From Bacillus sp. SM2101 (GTDB lineage Bacteria; Bacillota; Bacilli; Bacillales; SM2101): a stretch of DNA of 47,814 nucleotides. Shown here in pieces: positions 1 to 9,343 of the stretch. How positions within the stretch are numbered: the first letter of the stretch is position 1; every line of letters starts with the position of its first letter. A program made the translations under genes and the position numbers. The notes beneath the pieces are model-generated. The model was given only the letters and a program-made list of their open reading frames with translations, searched no databases and was not told the origin of the DNA. Where the stretch lies: NCBI RefSeq assembly GCF_018588585.1, contig NZ_JAEUFG010000029.1:1-47814 (forward strand), written 5' to 3'.

Positions 1-408
1 AATTACGTCATCAACACTAACTAACCCTGGTTGAAACGATAACGCAGCTGATTCAGTTGTCAAATTAACCGTTGCAGATTCAATACCGTCCATGTTATTT
101 ACCACTTTTTCAATCCGCGTGGAGCAGGCAGCACATGTCATGCCGTATATATCAAGATCTACCTTCTCAGTCTGTACACCGTAGCCAAGTTTATTAATTT
201 TTGACACTACATCTTCCGGCTTCACTGTATCAGCATTATACTTAATCGTTGCAGATTCCATTGCTAAATTAACATTCGCCTCTACACCGTCCATTTTGTT
301 TAACATTTTTTCAATTCGTGTAGAACATGATGCACATGTCATCCCTGTTATTCCTAATTGTATTTGTTCTTGAGCAGGATTTGCTATTAATTCTGTTAAT
401 CCACTCAT
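1..408 (-). CDS. copA: Copper-exporting P-type ATPase CopA, N-terminal part (cut by window edge)
   Basis: The frame opens at ATG 408 behind a GGAGATG ribosome binding site and stays open to the window edge, giving 136 codons. It holds two ferredoxin-like heavy-metal-associated domains, with GMTCASC (Cys25, Cys28) and GMTCAAC (Cys92, Cys95). Two such domains followed by membrane and P-type ATPase regions is the layout of Bacillus CopA, which exports Cu(I) through the plasma membrane using ATP. The ATPase core lies outside the window, so another soft-metal P1B ATPase is possible but less likely. It follows the glutaredoxin and MFS genes on the same strand, and a CsoR-like promoter lies upstream of the set. 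Confidence 0.85.
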   Translation of the reverse strand, partial: MSGLTELIANPAQEQIQLGITGMTCASCSTRIEKMLNKMDGVEANVNLAMESATIKYNADTVKPEDVVSKINKLGYGVQTEKVDLDIYGMTCAACSTRIEKVVNNMDGIESATVNLTTESAALSFQPGLVSVDDVI

Positions 409-476
409 ATTGATCATCTCCATTTAATGATTTATATATTACAAACTACGAAACTACACTAACACTATAAAAATTT

Positions 477-767
477 TTATTGTACAACTGGTACATTTAA
501 CAGCTCCATAATCTCCTGTTTATTTGGTTCAAAACCAATAATATTTTTGTGAATTTTTTTCTTACCCCATATATTTTTATTATAAAAGACGAAGGAAGGA
601 ACAATTCTTGTACCAGAAATAGTCTTCAAATCATCTTCTAGTTTCAAATCTTTACTAACATCTTTATCAACATACGGGATCTGATGTAACGCTAGAAATC
701 CCTTCGCTTGTTGGCAATCTGAGCATGTAGGCCTTGTATAAAGTTCAAGTATTAATTTATCAGTCAT
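477..767 (-). CDS. Glutaredoxin-like thiol-disulfide protein
   Basis: This is a 96-residue thioredoxin-fold protein. It has an early beta strand, then the redox motif CSDC (Cys15, Cys18), and a Val-Pro (IVPSF) at the place of the family's cis-proline. A glutaredoxin of this size would be cytosolic and would reduce or carry thiols. The ribosome binding site is AAAGGTAG, six bases before ATG. The gene starts 17 bases after the MFS stop and is followed by copA, so the three probably share a transcript. A role in copper handling or thiol repair is inferred from this context only. A low-molecular-weight thiol reductase (bacilliredoxin or NrdH type) is an alternative. Confidence 0.72.
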   Translation of the reverse strand: MTDKLILELYTRPTCSDCQQAKGFLALHQIPYVDKDVSKDLKLEDDLKTISGTRIVPSFVFYNKNIWGKKKIHKNIIGFEPNKQEIMELLNVPVVQ

Positions 768-784
768 AAATATCTACCTTTCTA

Positions 785-2104
785 TTATTTTTTAAAAATT
801 GCGAATATGATTAATGAAATGATGGAAACACTAGCTAAAAAGATACTAATATAAGCAAAACCATCTGCAGAAGAAGCAATCATTATTCCTGCTATTGTTG
901 GACCGACAGTTGATCCAAGAGATCTGAATAAACTAAGAAATCCTACTGATGTACCAGCCTCAGATATAGGTGTCTCTTGTATAATCAAAATATTTAAAGG
1001 AGCACCGATAATAATTCCAATTCCAAAGCCAATAATCGCAGAAACTACTAAAACATAGCTATAATTTATAGGGTTTATTAACAGTAGTGTTCCAATGGTT
1101 GTCAGAAGAAAGCCAATAAACAATACTTTCTTTGCGCCAATTTTTGTAACCATTTGACCTCCAACTACTGAGGCAATCATTGATGTAATAGCTAATGGCG
1201 CAACACCTAAAGCTGCACTTGCTTTGGAAATCATCATCTCAGTTTCTATAAATATAGGTAATAAATTAATTGTAGAGGCCATAATTACCCCTGATACCGC
1301 TGAGTAGAATAAAATAATAAGAGTATTCTTTTGTTTAAAGAAATGTATTTTAATAATTGGATCTGGTGCAGCTTTTTCTACGAATATCATAATTGGTATT
1401 AATATAACACCTATAATTAGGACATATATATTTACTGTTGTAATCCCAAGCATGATTGACAGAATGATAGCTGTCAGAAGCATAATACCTTTATAATCAA
1501 TTGGATTTTTTATTATTTGTTGTTGTATCTTCACAAAACTCATGAGTACTACCACTAGAATTGCAATTGGAACATTGATTAAAAATATCCACTGCCAATC
1601 AAAGTTTTGAATGATATATCCTCCTACCATTGGGCCGAGAATGCTTCCGAATCCAAAAATGAGCCCTATCATACCCATAGCCTTTGCACGAGTTTCTTCT
1701 GGATAACTTACCGCTATAAATGCTGCAGTTATTGGAAATATTCCACCTGTTCCAATAGCTTGAATACTTCGCCCTATTAAAAACAGAACAAAGTTATGTG
1801 CTAATGCAGCAAACAATGATCCAATGCCAAATAGTCCAATACCAACAATAAAGATTAACTTTCTCCCGAATCGATCAGAGAATTTACCCATGAGGGGTAT
1901 ACTTACTGCAAATAGTAATGTATATATCGTAAAGCTCCAGACTCCCCACGAGGTATCAATATTATAAGTGAAGACAATTGAGCTTAGAGCAGGACCAACG
2001 ATACCGTGGTCAAGTGCTCCCATGAATATCCCAATTAAAAACAGAGTCATTGCTATTTTTCTTTCATTCTTACTTACTATTGGCTTTTTTAAAGTAGCTT
2101 CCAT
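785..2104 (-). CDS. MFS drug/metabolite exporter (DHA2-like)
   Basis: The protein has about 439 residues and many hydrophobic helices. It carries motifs of the drug:H+ antiporter branch: GALDHGIVGPAL in helix 1, then GKFSDRFGRK (MFS motif A) in the loop between helices 2 and 3, and GPMVGG (motif C-like) in helix 5. The start was placed at ATG 2104, which has GGAGG eight bases upstream; an in-frame codon at 2131 lacks a ribosome binding site. Substrate is unknown. The gene leads the glutaredoxin-copA set. A repeat element at 2149-2281 sits just before it, with a CsoR/CstR-like promoter beyond that, so the element is probably part of its leader. Confidence 0.85.
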   Translation of the reverse strand: MEATLKKPIVSKNERKIAMTLFLIGIFMGALDHGIVGPALSSIVFTYNIDTSWGVWSFTIYTLLFAVSIPLMGKFSDRFGRKLIFIVGIGLFGIGSLFAALAHNFVLFLIGRSIQAIGTGGIFPITAAFIAVSYPEETRAKAMGMIGLIFGFGSILGPMVGGYIIQNFDWQWIFLINVPIAILVVVLMSFVKIQQQIIKNPIDYKGIMLLTAIILSIMLGITTVNIYVLIIGVILIPIMIFVEKAAPDPIIKIHFFKQKNTLIILFYSAVSGVIMASTINLLPIFIETEMMISKASAALGVAPLAITSMIASVVGGQMVTKIGAKKVLFIGFLLTTIGTLLLINPINYSYVLVVSAIIGFGIGIIIGAPLNILIIQETPISEAGTSVGFLSLFRSLGSTVGPTIAGIMIASSADGFAYISIFLASVSIISLIIFAIFKK

Positions 2105-2148
2105 GTTATTTACCTCCAAATGCGACCTCATTTTTATTCATATTATTA

Positions 2149-2281
2149 GGCTCTTTTCGTAAACTTTGTTGCTATTCTTAGAGATTGATCAACATTAGTG
2201 AAGGTAGAAAAGAGCCACGAATGCTAGATGTATACCCGCTTATACTTAGAACAAAAAGCAACAATTCATGTGAAAACAGCC
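2149..2281 (+). repeat. MITE-like repeat, copy A
   Basis: This 133 bp element starts GGCTCTTTTCGTAAACTTTG and ends GTGAAAACAGCC. The two ends are imperfect inverted repeats over about 30 bases. It contains the internal block GCCACGAATGCTAGATGTAT, shared almost exactly with copy H. It lies between the CsoR-like promoter (2364-2391) and the MFS start (2104). Confidence 0.8.
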
Positions 2282-2286
2282 TTTTA

Positions 2287-2340
2287 TTAACAGTGAAGAT
2301 AAATATCCTTCCCCATCATCGCTTGACAATCATTATCCAT
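2287..2340 (-). CDS. Short ORF (17 aa) ending at repeat copy A
   Basis: ATG 2340 has a good ribosome binding site (AGAGGTG, six bases upstream) and directly follows the CsoR-like promoter. It encodes only MDNDCQAMMGKDIYLHC, then TAA, five bases before the end of repeat copy A. Options are a leader peptide, a small Cys-containing metal peptide, or the stump of a gene cut when the repeat inserted. No homology is recognised. Confidence 0.35.
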   Translation of the reverse strand: MDNDCQAMMGKDIYLHC

Positions 2341-2363
2341 TTCAATCACCTCTTTAACTATAT

Positions 2364-2391
2364 ACTATACCCCTGTATGGTATACTGTCAA
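2364..2391 (-). promoter_or_regulatory. Sigma-A promoter with CsoR/CstR-like dyad
   Basis: On the minus strand TTGACA (2391-2386) and TATAGT (2369-2364) are 16 bases apart. The spacer region contains the dyad TATACC-N7-GGTATA (2366-2384). GGTAT/ATACC half-sites are typical of CsoR-family (copper or persulfide sensing) operators. With copA downstream, CsoR control is the most likely reading. Confidence 0.65.
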
Positions 2392-2400
2392 TAAAAAGTT

Positions 2401-2797
2401 TTCAATTTTTTTCATTTAAATTCCAAATTTCATCTTAATTTACTTTACCTTAAGTTTTCTTAGATTATTAACTTACTTGTCAGCATTAAAAGGATACCTA
2501 TAATTGTTACGGTTGATTATATCTTTTTTCAGAATGTTTAAAAATGTAAAAAAAGATGCTACTTGGATCATTTCGACTACCCATATCGTAAATATAGATA
2601 TTTAACACGATGTTTTTATATGCTTTCAACTAAACGTTGTCCCTCAAAAGTATAAGTTTTCGTGGAAGACGGAGATATAACAGTAGCCTCTGGACCTTAA
2701 TCCTGAGGCTAGAAGATATAATGACTATGGAGGTTTTAATTTACTGATCATAAGCTCATTCAGCGTATGTTATAAATCTTACTTGCAATTAATACTT
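2401..2797. other. Intergenic region without a recognised gene
   Basis: No convincing ORF was found in these 397 bases. There is a small hairpin, TAGCCTC (2684-2690) with GAGGCTA (2705-2711), without a T-run. The rest is AT-rich spacer between the kinase stop and the copper-linked promoter. Confidence 0.5.
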
Positions 2798-4558
2798 TTA
2801 CTCATTAGGGTATATAGGGAAAATTAACGTAATTTTAGTTCCTACCTCAACTGTTGATTCAACCTTAATCTCACCGTGATGAGAGTTTACAATTTCTTTT
2901 GCAATACTCATTCCTAACCCAACTCCTTCTATCTGTTCGTCTGTATTCGTCCCTCTGTAATACCTTTCAAACAAGTTTTGCTTCGTTTCTTCATCCATAC
3001 CTTGTCCATTGTCAATAATTTGAACAAATGTTTCATTCAGTTTTTTTTCAACTTTCACTACAATTGAAATACCAGGTGGGTTGTGTTTGATCGCATTATA
3101 TATTAAGTTATCTAGCATCCTTAGAAGCCATTTTCGATCACCTAAAATTTCTATATTGAGCTGACTGTACTTACCATTTATAATATTTTGACCAAGGGTC
3201 ACATCTTTACTGAATTTTTTTAAAGTATGTTCAATAATTTCAACAATATTTATTGGTTCTAACTTTAACGGAAGTGTGTCATTTTTGAGCTGAAACACTA
3301 ACGAAAAATCTTGGATGAGGTTTAACATATAGTCACCCTTTTCTCTTACCATGGCACCAACTTCTTGAAGCTCATTTGAACTCCATTCGTATTCTCCACT
3401 TTCAAGTATGTGACCGTACCCTTGAATCGTTGATAATGGGGTTCTTAAATCATGCGAAATACCTGTCATCCATTCCTCTCTTACTTTTTCAAGTCGTTTT
3501 CGTTCTCTCAAAGATTCTGATAGCTTTTCAGTGACATCATAAAAGGCTTGTATCACTTCTTGGTATAATCTGTATCGGTAACGAACTTTTCCTTTTTTAT
3601 TAAATATCTTTTGTCTTTCCTTATCGGTAAATACCTGAGTGTATTCATCATGACCCATTCTTTCTAACCAGCTTATAAAAATGTGTAGTGGTTGACCATA
3701 GCGAAACGCATGCCATCCAGTTAAGGCTATAGCTAAAGATAGTAGCACACCACCCATAATGACTAATGTCAAAATAGCCTTTTTTATAAAAATTAATTGA
3801 ATGACTTCATCTTCCTTTTTATTCAAATGCAACATCCAAATCGTATCCCACTTATTGTCATGATAAATGATTGCATCAGTTTCGTAGTTTCCGGGTTGTA
3901 ATTTTCTACCTAAGACGTCTAAAGGCTTGTATGTTTGAGCATCGTCCTTATGACCAATTGATTGTACAATTTCACCATCATTATTTAAAATCTGAAGGTA
4001 GCCACCCATTTCTGCTAACACCTTTTCCAGATGGAATTTCGCTTCTTTTGCTAGTGCCTCATTGGAAGTAAATTGATTCACCCATGACTCCAACAGCTCC
4101 AAGTTTTTATCTTCATATCCTAATAAAAACAAATACGGATCATCAAAGAAAGTAGCGTCGTATTTATAATAAACTTTATATGTTTCATATTGATTAGCCT
4201 CTTCTATTTGGACAAGATCATTAATCGTATATTTATCATTTACATGTGACGGCGTATTAATTGCATACATGACTTCACCATCAAAATTAACAATTTGCAA
4301 CCACATATTCTTCTTAGCTAACTCTCGATGCCAATCCGTTGAAAATTCTACTTTACCGTCAGCAATACTAGTTTCTGTATGTATCGATTCGAGTACACCA
4401 ATGGGATAATTACTATGAATTTCTGATAATGCGATAAAACGTAAAAATATTAACAGAAAAATAACTAATACAACAAATATGAACAACACAAGCGTAATAT
4501 ATTGAAATGTGAATTGAAACGCAAATCTTCGTTTTATCGACTTTGATTTCAACTTCAT
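2798..4558 (-). CDS. Membrane sensor histidine kinase
   Basis: This 586-residue kinase has a basic N-terminus, transmembrane helix 1 (about 21-44), an external sensor region of about 215 residues, helix 2 (about 260-281) and a linker. A dimerisation/phosphoacceptor domain follows with GISHDLRTPL (His369), then an ATPase domain with an N-box (NLIYNAIKHN) and glycine boxes (DNGQGMD, GVGLGMSIA). It autophosphorylates and passes phosphate to the regulator encoded just upstream, whose stop overlaps its start as ATGA. The kinase/regulator/DUF418 set resembles B. subtilis yrkQ-yrkP-yrkO, but the sensor region here is much larger, so the signal may differ. Confidence 0.9.
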   Translation of the reverse strand: MKLKSKSIKRRFAFQFTFQYITLVLFIFVVLVIFLLIFLRFIALSEIHSNYPIGVLESIHTETSIADGKVEFSTDWHRELAKKNMWLQIVNFDGEVMYAINTPSHVNDKYTINDLVQIEEANQYETYKVYYKYDATFFDDPYLFLLGYEDKNLELLESWVNQFTSNEALAKEAKFHLEKVLAEMGGYLQILNNDGEIVQSIGHKDDAQTYKPLDVLGRKLQPGNYETDAIIYHDNKWDTIWMLHLNKKEDEVIQLIFIKKAILTLVIMGGVLLSLAIALTGWHAFRYGQPLHIFISWLERMGHDEYTQVFTDKERQKIFNKKGKVRYRYRLYQEVIQAFYDVTEKLSESLRERKRLEKVREEWMTGISHDLRTPLSTIQGYGHILESGEYEWSSNELQEVGAMVREKGDYMLNLIQDFSLVFQLKNDTLPLKLEPINIVEIIEHTLKKFSKDVTLGQNIINGKYSQLNIEILGDRKWLLRMLDNLIYNAIKHNPPGISIVVKVEKKLNETFVQIIDNGQGMDEETKQNLFERYYRGTNTDEQIEGVGLGMSIAKEIVNSHHGEIKVESTVEVGTKITLIFPIYPNE

Positions 4559-5271
4559 TTCTTTTGCTCCTTCATAAGCTTATATCCTAATCCACGAACA
4601 GTTACTAAAAAGCGAGGATTACTAGGATCAGGCTCGATTCTCTCCCTTAGTCTCCTAATATGAACCATAACTGTATTATCATCAATCATCGTATCAAGAC
4701 CCCACACCTTTTCAAATAACTCTTCTTTTGAAAACACACGATTAGGATTCTCACATAAGAATTGGAGTAAACGATAGATTTGTGGAGGACATGACACAAC
4801 CTCTCCATTTACATTGAGCTCTTTTGTAATCTCATCTAAAATAAAGAAACCAAAATCATATAAATTTTCACGCTCTGAACTACTTGTTGTTAGTTGATTT
4901 CCACTCCTTCTATTGGCTGCTTTTATTCTAGCAACAATCTCTAACGGATTAAATGGTTTTGTAACATAATCGTCACCACCAATCGCAAAGCCTGTTAATA
5001 CATCTAAATCAGATGTCCTTGCAGTTAAAAATAATATATGAGCATTTGTCATTGTTTTTATTTTTGGCAATGCTTCAAACCCTGATTGATCTGGAAGCAT
5101 TACGTCTAGCACAATATAATCTATTTGTTCTTGCTCTAAAATAACCATTGTTTCATTAATAGAATGAGCTTTAAAGATTAGATTAAATCCTTCCTTCATC
5201 AACACCATTTCTAGCATTTTTACGATAGATTTCTCATCATCAACAATTAATACCCTCGAATTTTCCACCAT
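4555..5271 (-). CDS. OmpR/PhoB-family response regulator
   Basis: The 238-residue protein has a receiver domain with the acidic pair in LIVDDE (Asp11, Asp12), phospho-Asp56 in VLDVMLPD and the conserved Lys of TKPF. A winged-helix DNA-binding domain follows (VFSKEELFEKVWG, TVMVHIRRLR, VRGLGYK). The start was set at ATG 5271, which has AGGTGG upstream; an in-frame codon at 5286 has no ribosome binding site. It is translationally coupled to the kinase by a 4-base overlap. The DUF418 gene is divergent across 152 bases, so it is the natural target, as reported for YrkP and yrkO in B. subtilis. That last link is inference. Confidence 0.92.
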   Translation of the reverse strand: MVENSRVLIVDDEKSIVKMLEMVLMKEGFNLIFKAHSINETMVILEQEQIDYIVLDVMLPDQSGFEALPKIKTMTNAHILFLTARTSDLDVLTGFAIGGDDYVTKPFNPLEIVARIKAANRRSGNQLTTSSSERENLYDFGFFILDEITKELNVNGEVVSCPPQIYRLLQFLCENPNRVFSKEELFEKVWGLDTMIDDNTVMVHIRRLRERIEPDPSNPRFLVTVRGLGYKLMKEQKK

Positions 5272-5286
5272 GATTATCCACCTCAT

Positions 5287-5423
5287 CTTAATATTACCAT
5301 GTTAACCTTACGAGAATCTTAACGCGATACCTAATAATTAAGATAAAAATAAGGTGCTGTTTCATATGCAGTAAGGAATATCATTTATGCTATATTTAGA
5401 AAACTGAGCAAGGGGGAACTACA
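5287..5423. promoter_or_regulatory. Divergent control region of regulator and DUF418 gene
   Basis: The region contains two direct TTAAC copies (5302-5306 and 5319-5323) and further TTAA cores near 5288 and 5338. Direct repeats are how OmpR-family regulators usually bind, but the spacing here is not the classic 10-11 bases, so the site is tentative. The DUF418 ribosome binding site (AAGGGGGA) ends the region. Confidence 0.35.
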
Positions 5424-6605
5424 ATGACGGTAAACAACCGAGTAAATATGATCGATGGTATAAGGGGCTTTAGTTTATTTGGAATATTAATGGCGAACCT
5501 ACTAATCTTTCAATATGGTTTATTTGGAAAAGATGAAGTATCACTTCTTTCGTTATCAGCAACAGATTTATTTGCATATAAGTTGATAAAAATATTCATC
5601 GAAGGTAGTTTTATGCCCATTTTCACATTTTTATTTGGATATGGGATGATTAAAATGAAAGAAAGCATAGAGCGAAAGGAACTCAAAGTAAAAAGACATT
5701 TTGTGCGTCGTTTTATATTTTTGGGAGCTATTGGCCTAGTGCACAGTACATTGTTATGGGAAGGGGACATTCTACTCTTATATGGAATGATGGGGTTTTT
5801 TCTCTTATTGTTTATGAATCGAAAGAGTAAGACTGTCCTAGTATGGGGAATAGTTTTACTGTTACTTACCTCACTCTTCGGGTATGGAAGTGAAGCTGGA
5901 ACTATTGAAGACAAAGCTATTTTAGAACAATACGTAAAAGATACATTTGAGATATATGGTAGTGGTACTTATAATGAAATAACATATCATAGAAACAACG
6001 TTGACCCGCTTAATTTGCCTGATTATATGTACCTTATTTTATTATTATTAGCGCCTATTGCTTCGGCACCTTTATTCTTGCTTGGGATGTACGCCGCAAA
6101 GAAACAACGCTTCACAGATCCAGCAAAAGAACATGATTTATATATTAAATACGCACTATTTTTTGTACCAATCGGTCTATTACTAAAAAGCTTAGTTTAC
6201 ATTATTCCAAATCAATCTTGGGTCGGTATTGGTTCATTACTCGGGGCAAATATGTTATCACTAGGCTATATCTATTTAATGGCACTCGGTTATAAGCAAG
6301 GTACTTTACTATTTAAGTCATTTGAAGCTGTTGGCAAGTTATCAATGACAAATTACTTACTACAAACTGTTATCTGTACAACTATCTTTTATGGTTATGG
6401 TTTCGGCTTATTTGGAAAACTAGGAATAGTTAATGCGTTTTTCCTCGGCATCATCATTTACTCCTTACAGGTTTCCCTTAGCTACCTATACTTAAAGAGA
6501 TTCAGATCTGGACCATTCGAAAAAATGATACGTATTTGGACATATTTCACCCTTTCAGGTAAACCGAGAATTAAAGCAGCAATAGAAAATAAACGAATTG
6601 CATAA
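5424..6605 (+). CDS. DUF418 multi-pass membrane protein
   Basis: This 393-residue polytopic protein opens with the family signature IDGIRGFSLFGILMANL. It has about eight to ten hydrophobic helices, a central FTFLFGYGM motif, and the C-terminal DUF418 region (SMTNYLLQTVICT, FGKLG). The family includes B. subtilis YrkO and YxaH and E. coli YeiB; its biochemical role is not established, although transport or acyl transfer has been suggested. ATG 5424 has a strong AAGGGGGA ribosome binding site. It is divergent from a two-component pair that likely controls it. Confidence 0.88.
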   Translation: MTVNNRVNMIDGIRGFSLFGILMANLLIFQYGLFGKDEVSLLSLSATDLFAYKLIKIFIEGSFMPIFTFLFGYGMIKMKESIERKELKVKRHFVRRFIFLGAIGLVHSTLLWEGDILLLYGMMGFFLLLFMNRKSKTVLVWGIVLLLLTSLFGYGSEAGTIEDKAILEQYVKDTFEIYGSGTYNEITYHRNNVDPLNLPDYMYLILLLLAPIASAPLFLLGMYAAKKQRFTDPAKEHDLYIKYALFFVPIGLLLKSLVYIIPNQSWVGIGSLLGANMLSLGYIYLMALGYKQGTLLFKSFEAVGKLSMTNYLLQTVICTTIFYGYGFGLFGKLGIVNAFFLGIIIYSLQVSLSYLYLKRFRSGPFEKMIRIWTYFTLSGKPRIKAAIENKRIA

Positions 6606-6746
6606 GAATATCCTGTGAAAAAAAAGAAGGTCTTTACAAATTCGGAGTGGTTTATTCCAATATGTGTAATCTCAGGCATGATTTCAACTTTCATAATTAA
6701 GTATATAATTTCAATCTTTTTTCATATGAATTTTTCAATAATAAAA

Positions 6747-6787
6747 AAAGCTGTTGCTATGGTGTACATTCCCATAGCAACAGCTTT
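6747..6787 (-). terminator. Rho-independent terminator of the MFS gene at 6813
   Basis: A perfect 16 bp stem (6747-6762 with 6772-6787, core GCTGTTGCTATGG) has a 9-base loop. Read on the minus strand it is followed by TTTTTTTATT. It may also slow transcription from the DUF418 side, but the T-run there is poor. Confidence 0.85.
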
Positions 6788-6812
6788 AAACTTTCATGAC
6801 AGATTTATATAA

Positions 6813-8027
6813 TTAAGCTACCTTCTTAACCTCTAAGGAATTTTTATTTTTCAGCGCATATATTGCTGACATAACCAATAATATACCTGCTAAAATAAAA
6901 ACAAACCTTATATTGTAATGCTCTGAAATATAACCAAAAAATAGTGTTGATAAACCAAATGTTATCGCAGTTAACGCACTTTGAGCTGCGTATACCTTTG
7001 GTAACATATCTGCTGAGGTACTTTGTTGTATGCCTGTTTGTAAGCTAATTCCCTTTATTTGTTCAAATAATCCAAACATAGCTGATATAATAAGAGCCAT
7101 CCAAGCATTTGAATTAACACCAAAAAGAAATGGCATGACACTTATTACAAATGATGTCATAATAATTGTCTTTGTCATATGTTTTTCGATCATAGTAGAG
7201 AATTTCATTCCAACTACACCACCAATTAAAAGACCGACAAAGAAACTTACATTAATATAGCCCCACCATTTTTCAGATTCTTGTAAGACTTCATAGACGA
7301 ACACGTAAAGAATAGCAGCAATCCATACTACATGAGCAATTGATTCTATAAACAACATAACATGAATATTTCTAAGAGAAGGATTCCTCCAAATGATTGC
7401 CCATCCTTCTTTTAGCACATACCAAAAGGCTTTCTCTTTATCCTTACTTATTTCGTGCTGAGTTTCGTCAATAATACCAAACATCATCAATGTCGATACG
7501 AAATATAACAACAAAGTCAGCCATATCACATATGAGCCACTTAATGCTGCTACCAAAATGCCTCCGAAAGCCCAGCCACCTAACTGTATAATCTGATCTA
7601 CACTTGCAAGAAAGCTATTTGCTCTAACCAGTTCTTTAGAACTTACAAGCCTCGGTAACATGGCATCCCGAGCCGGATTAGCCCATCCATCAAAGAAAGA
7701 AATGGTAAAAGCAAATGTGATAACAATAAATGGAGACATCGCTTCAATTTGCATATACACATAAAGCGACAATAATAATAACAATACTGTTTTAATTACT
7801 TGAGAGCTTACTAGTAATGATTTTAACTTTAAACGATTTATTAATATTGGTGCAAAAATTCCACTTATAAACCTGGCAAAAGTAATTGCAAAAGGTAAGA
7901 AGGCTAAATAGAATGGCGAGCCAGTGGAACTGTATAGTAAAGATATTAGCGCAACAATATAAAGGACATCGCCAACATCTGCAAATGATTGACCTATCCA
8001 TAAATACTTAAATGATTTACTTTTCAT
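6813..8027 (-). CDS. MFS transporter
   Basis: About 404 residues with 11-12 predicted helices. The opening SFKYLWIGQSFADVGDVLY is typical of the MFS_3/EntS-like exporter branch, and NPARDAMLPRLV marks the motif between helices 4 and 5. ATG 8027 was chosen because AGGGG lies nine bases upstream; the ATG at 8051 has no ribosome binding site. The substrate is unknown. It lies behind a second MFS gene on the same strand, with an 89-base gap. The two are from the same branch but are not close copies. Confidence 0.86.
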   Translation of the reverse strand: MKSKSFKYLWIGQSFADVGDVLYIVALISLLYSSTGSPFYLAFLPFAITFARFISGIFAPILINRLKLKSLLVSSQVIKTVLLLLLSLYVYMQIEAMSPFIVITFAFTISFFDGWANPARDAMLPRLVSSKELVRANSFLASVDQIIQLGGWAFGGILVAALSGSYVIWLTLLLYFVSTLMMFGIIDETQHEISKDKEKAFWYVLKEGWAIIWRNPSLRNIHVMLFIESIAHVVWIAAILYVFVYEVLQESEKWWGYINVSFFVGLLIGGVVGMKFSTMIEKHMTKTIIMTSFVISVMPFLFGVNSNAWMALIISAMFGLFEQIKGISLQTGIQQSTSADMLPKVYAAQSALTAITFGLSTLFFGYISEHYNIRFVFILAGILLVMSAIYALKNKNSLEVKKVA

Positions 8028-8116
8028 TTTTACTACCCCTTTGTATTTCAAATTTTATTGGTTTGGGGTAGTCACCTACATTCATTTCACTCCGTTCCTT
8101 ATTAATAAAATATGTA

Positions 8117-9343
8117 TTATATCAATTCATTACTCGCTTCAAAGGCAGAAACGGGTTTGTTTAAGCTCCTCTGGGTATACGCTATGAGGCCATTCATAAC
8201 TAAGATCATTGAACAGATTACAAGTCCTAAATTTGCGTTAACAAATTGCGCGACTCCACCAGCAAACAGATTAGCTACAATTGCTACTAAACTTGAAATA
8301 AATAATCCAGCGCTACTTACCCTTGCCAAATAAGCTGTTGGAGTAACTGTTTGTCTACCTGCACCATTAATAACGAATGCCATTGACAATGCACCATCGA
8401 AGATGAACATCCCAATAAATGCAGGAACAAAACTGGTTGATAATACAATTAATAAAACTCCTATTCCAGATGTAAGTATAAGGCTTCCATATAGCATATT
8501 CCAATTAACTAATTTCACTTTGCGCATGAGAATAACACCAAATATATTCCCTAAACCAGCTGCTGAGAGCAACAGACCCGTTTGTACATCATTTAAGTGT
8601 AAAACCTGTGAAGCATATACAATGACCAATAAAACGACCGCATAGGATGAAAAGTTTAGCACAGTATGGTTAAGTGTTACAAACCTGTGAAGACGATTTC
8701 CAAACAAAAACCTAACACCTTGTAGCCCCTCATTGACCTTCTGTTTTCCACTCACGTTACGAGCAGCCTTTTCAACTGGCTCTTTTACAACGAGAAAAAA
8801 TATTGCAATGAAAGATAGTAAAAATGACAAAGCATCAATGCTTAGCGTCCATGCTCCACCAATGACAGTTAAAGCAATACCAGCCAGAGCAGGACCTACT
8901 AAAGTACTTACCGCATCTGCACCTTCCAAATAATTATGTGCGTCAACTAAATTTTGACGTTGTACTACACGTGGTAGCATCGCATTAAATGAAATTCGAA
9001 AGAAAACTCCTGCTAAACCAGTCAAAAGCAGGATACCAGATACGTACCATAAATTAAACGTTCCGAAAAAGATGGTGGCAACTAACATAAACATCGTCAA
9101 TGCTCGAATAAGCCCACTTACTAACGCAACTGCTTTCTTTGATCTTTGCTCAATCCGAACACCTGCCGGTATAGAAAATAATAGCGGTGCAATGTGAGTA
9201 CTTACCGCAACAACTCCAGCCTTCAACGGTGAGTCTGTCACTTGTAAAATAATTAATGGTATGACAAGCTCACTAAAACGATTTCCAAATATCGAAACGA
9301 GTTGACCTGACCATAACAGTAGAAAGTTTCTATTTTTGAACAT
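8117..9343 (-). CDS. MFS transporter (EntS/MFS_3-like)
   Basis: This 408-residue membrane protein begins MFKNRNFLLLWSGQLVSIFG, the classic start of the MFS_3 branch. It has the helix 4/5 motif RISFNAMLPRVV and about 12 helices. AGAGGTG precedes ATG 9343. The family exports siderophores, macrolides and other small molecules; nothing here fixes the substrate. It probably shares a transcript with the MFS gene at 6813-8027. A CAAACGTTTG palindrome about 205 bases upstream may be a regulator site. Confidence 0.87.
   Translation of the reverse strand: MFKNRNFLLLWSGQLVSIFGNRFSELVIPLIILQVTDSPLKAGVVAVSTHIAPLLFSIPAGVRIEQRSKKAVALVSGLIRALTMFMLVATIFFGTFNLWYVSGILLLTGLAGVFFRISFNAMLPRVVQRQNLVDAHNYLEGADAVSTLVGPALAGIALTVIGGAWTLSIDALSFLLSFIAIFFLVVKEPVEKAARNVSGKQKVNEGLQGVRFLFGNRLHRFVTLNHTVLNFSSYAVVLLVIVYASQVLHLNDVQTGLLLSAAGLGNIFGVILMRKVKLVNWNMLYGSLILTSGIGVLLIVLSTSFVPAFIGMFIFDGALSMAFVINGAGRQTVTPTAYLARVSSAGLFISSLVAIVANLFAGGVAQFVNANLGLVICSMILVMNGLIAYTQRSLNKPVSAFEASNELI

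Noticed and set aside
2185-2394. Plus-strand ORF of 69 codons
   Set aside because: It lies inside repeat copy A and the CsoR-like promoter, with no ribosome binding site or protein-like pattern.
2641-2760. Riboswitch or coding remnant around the TAGCCTC/GAGGCTA hairpin
   Set aside because: No known aptamer motif was recognised, and reading frames break at once.
6615-6812. Plus-strand ORF of 65 codons after the DUF418 gene
   Set aside because: It runs through the perfect terminator hairpin at 6747-6787 and has no ribosome binding site.
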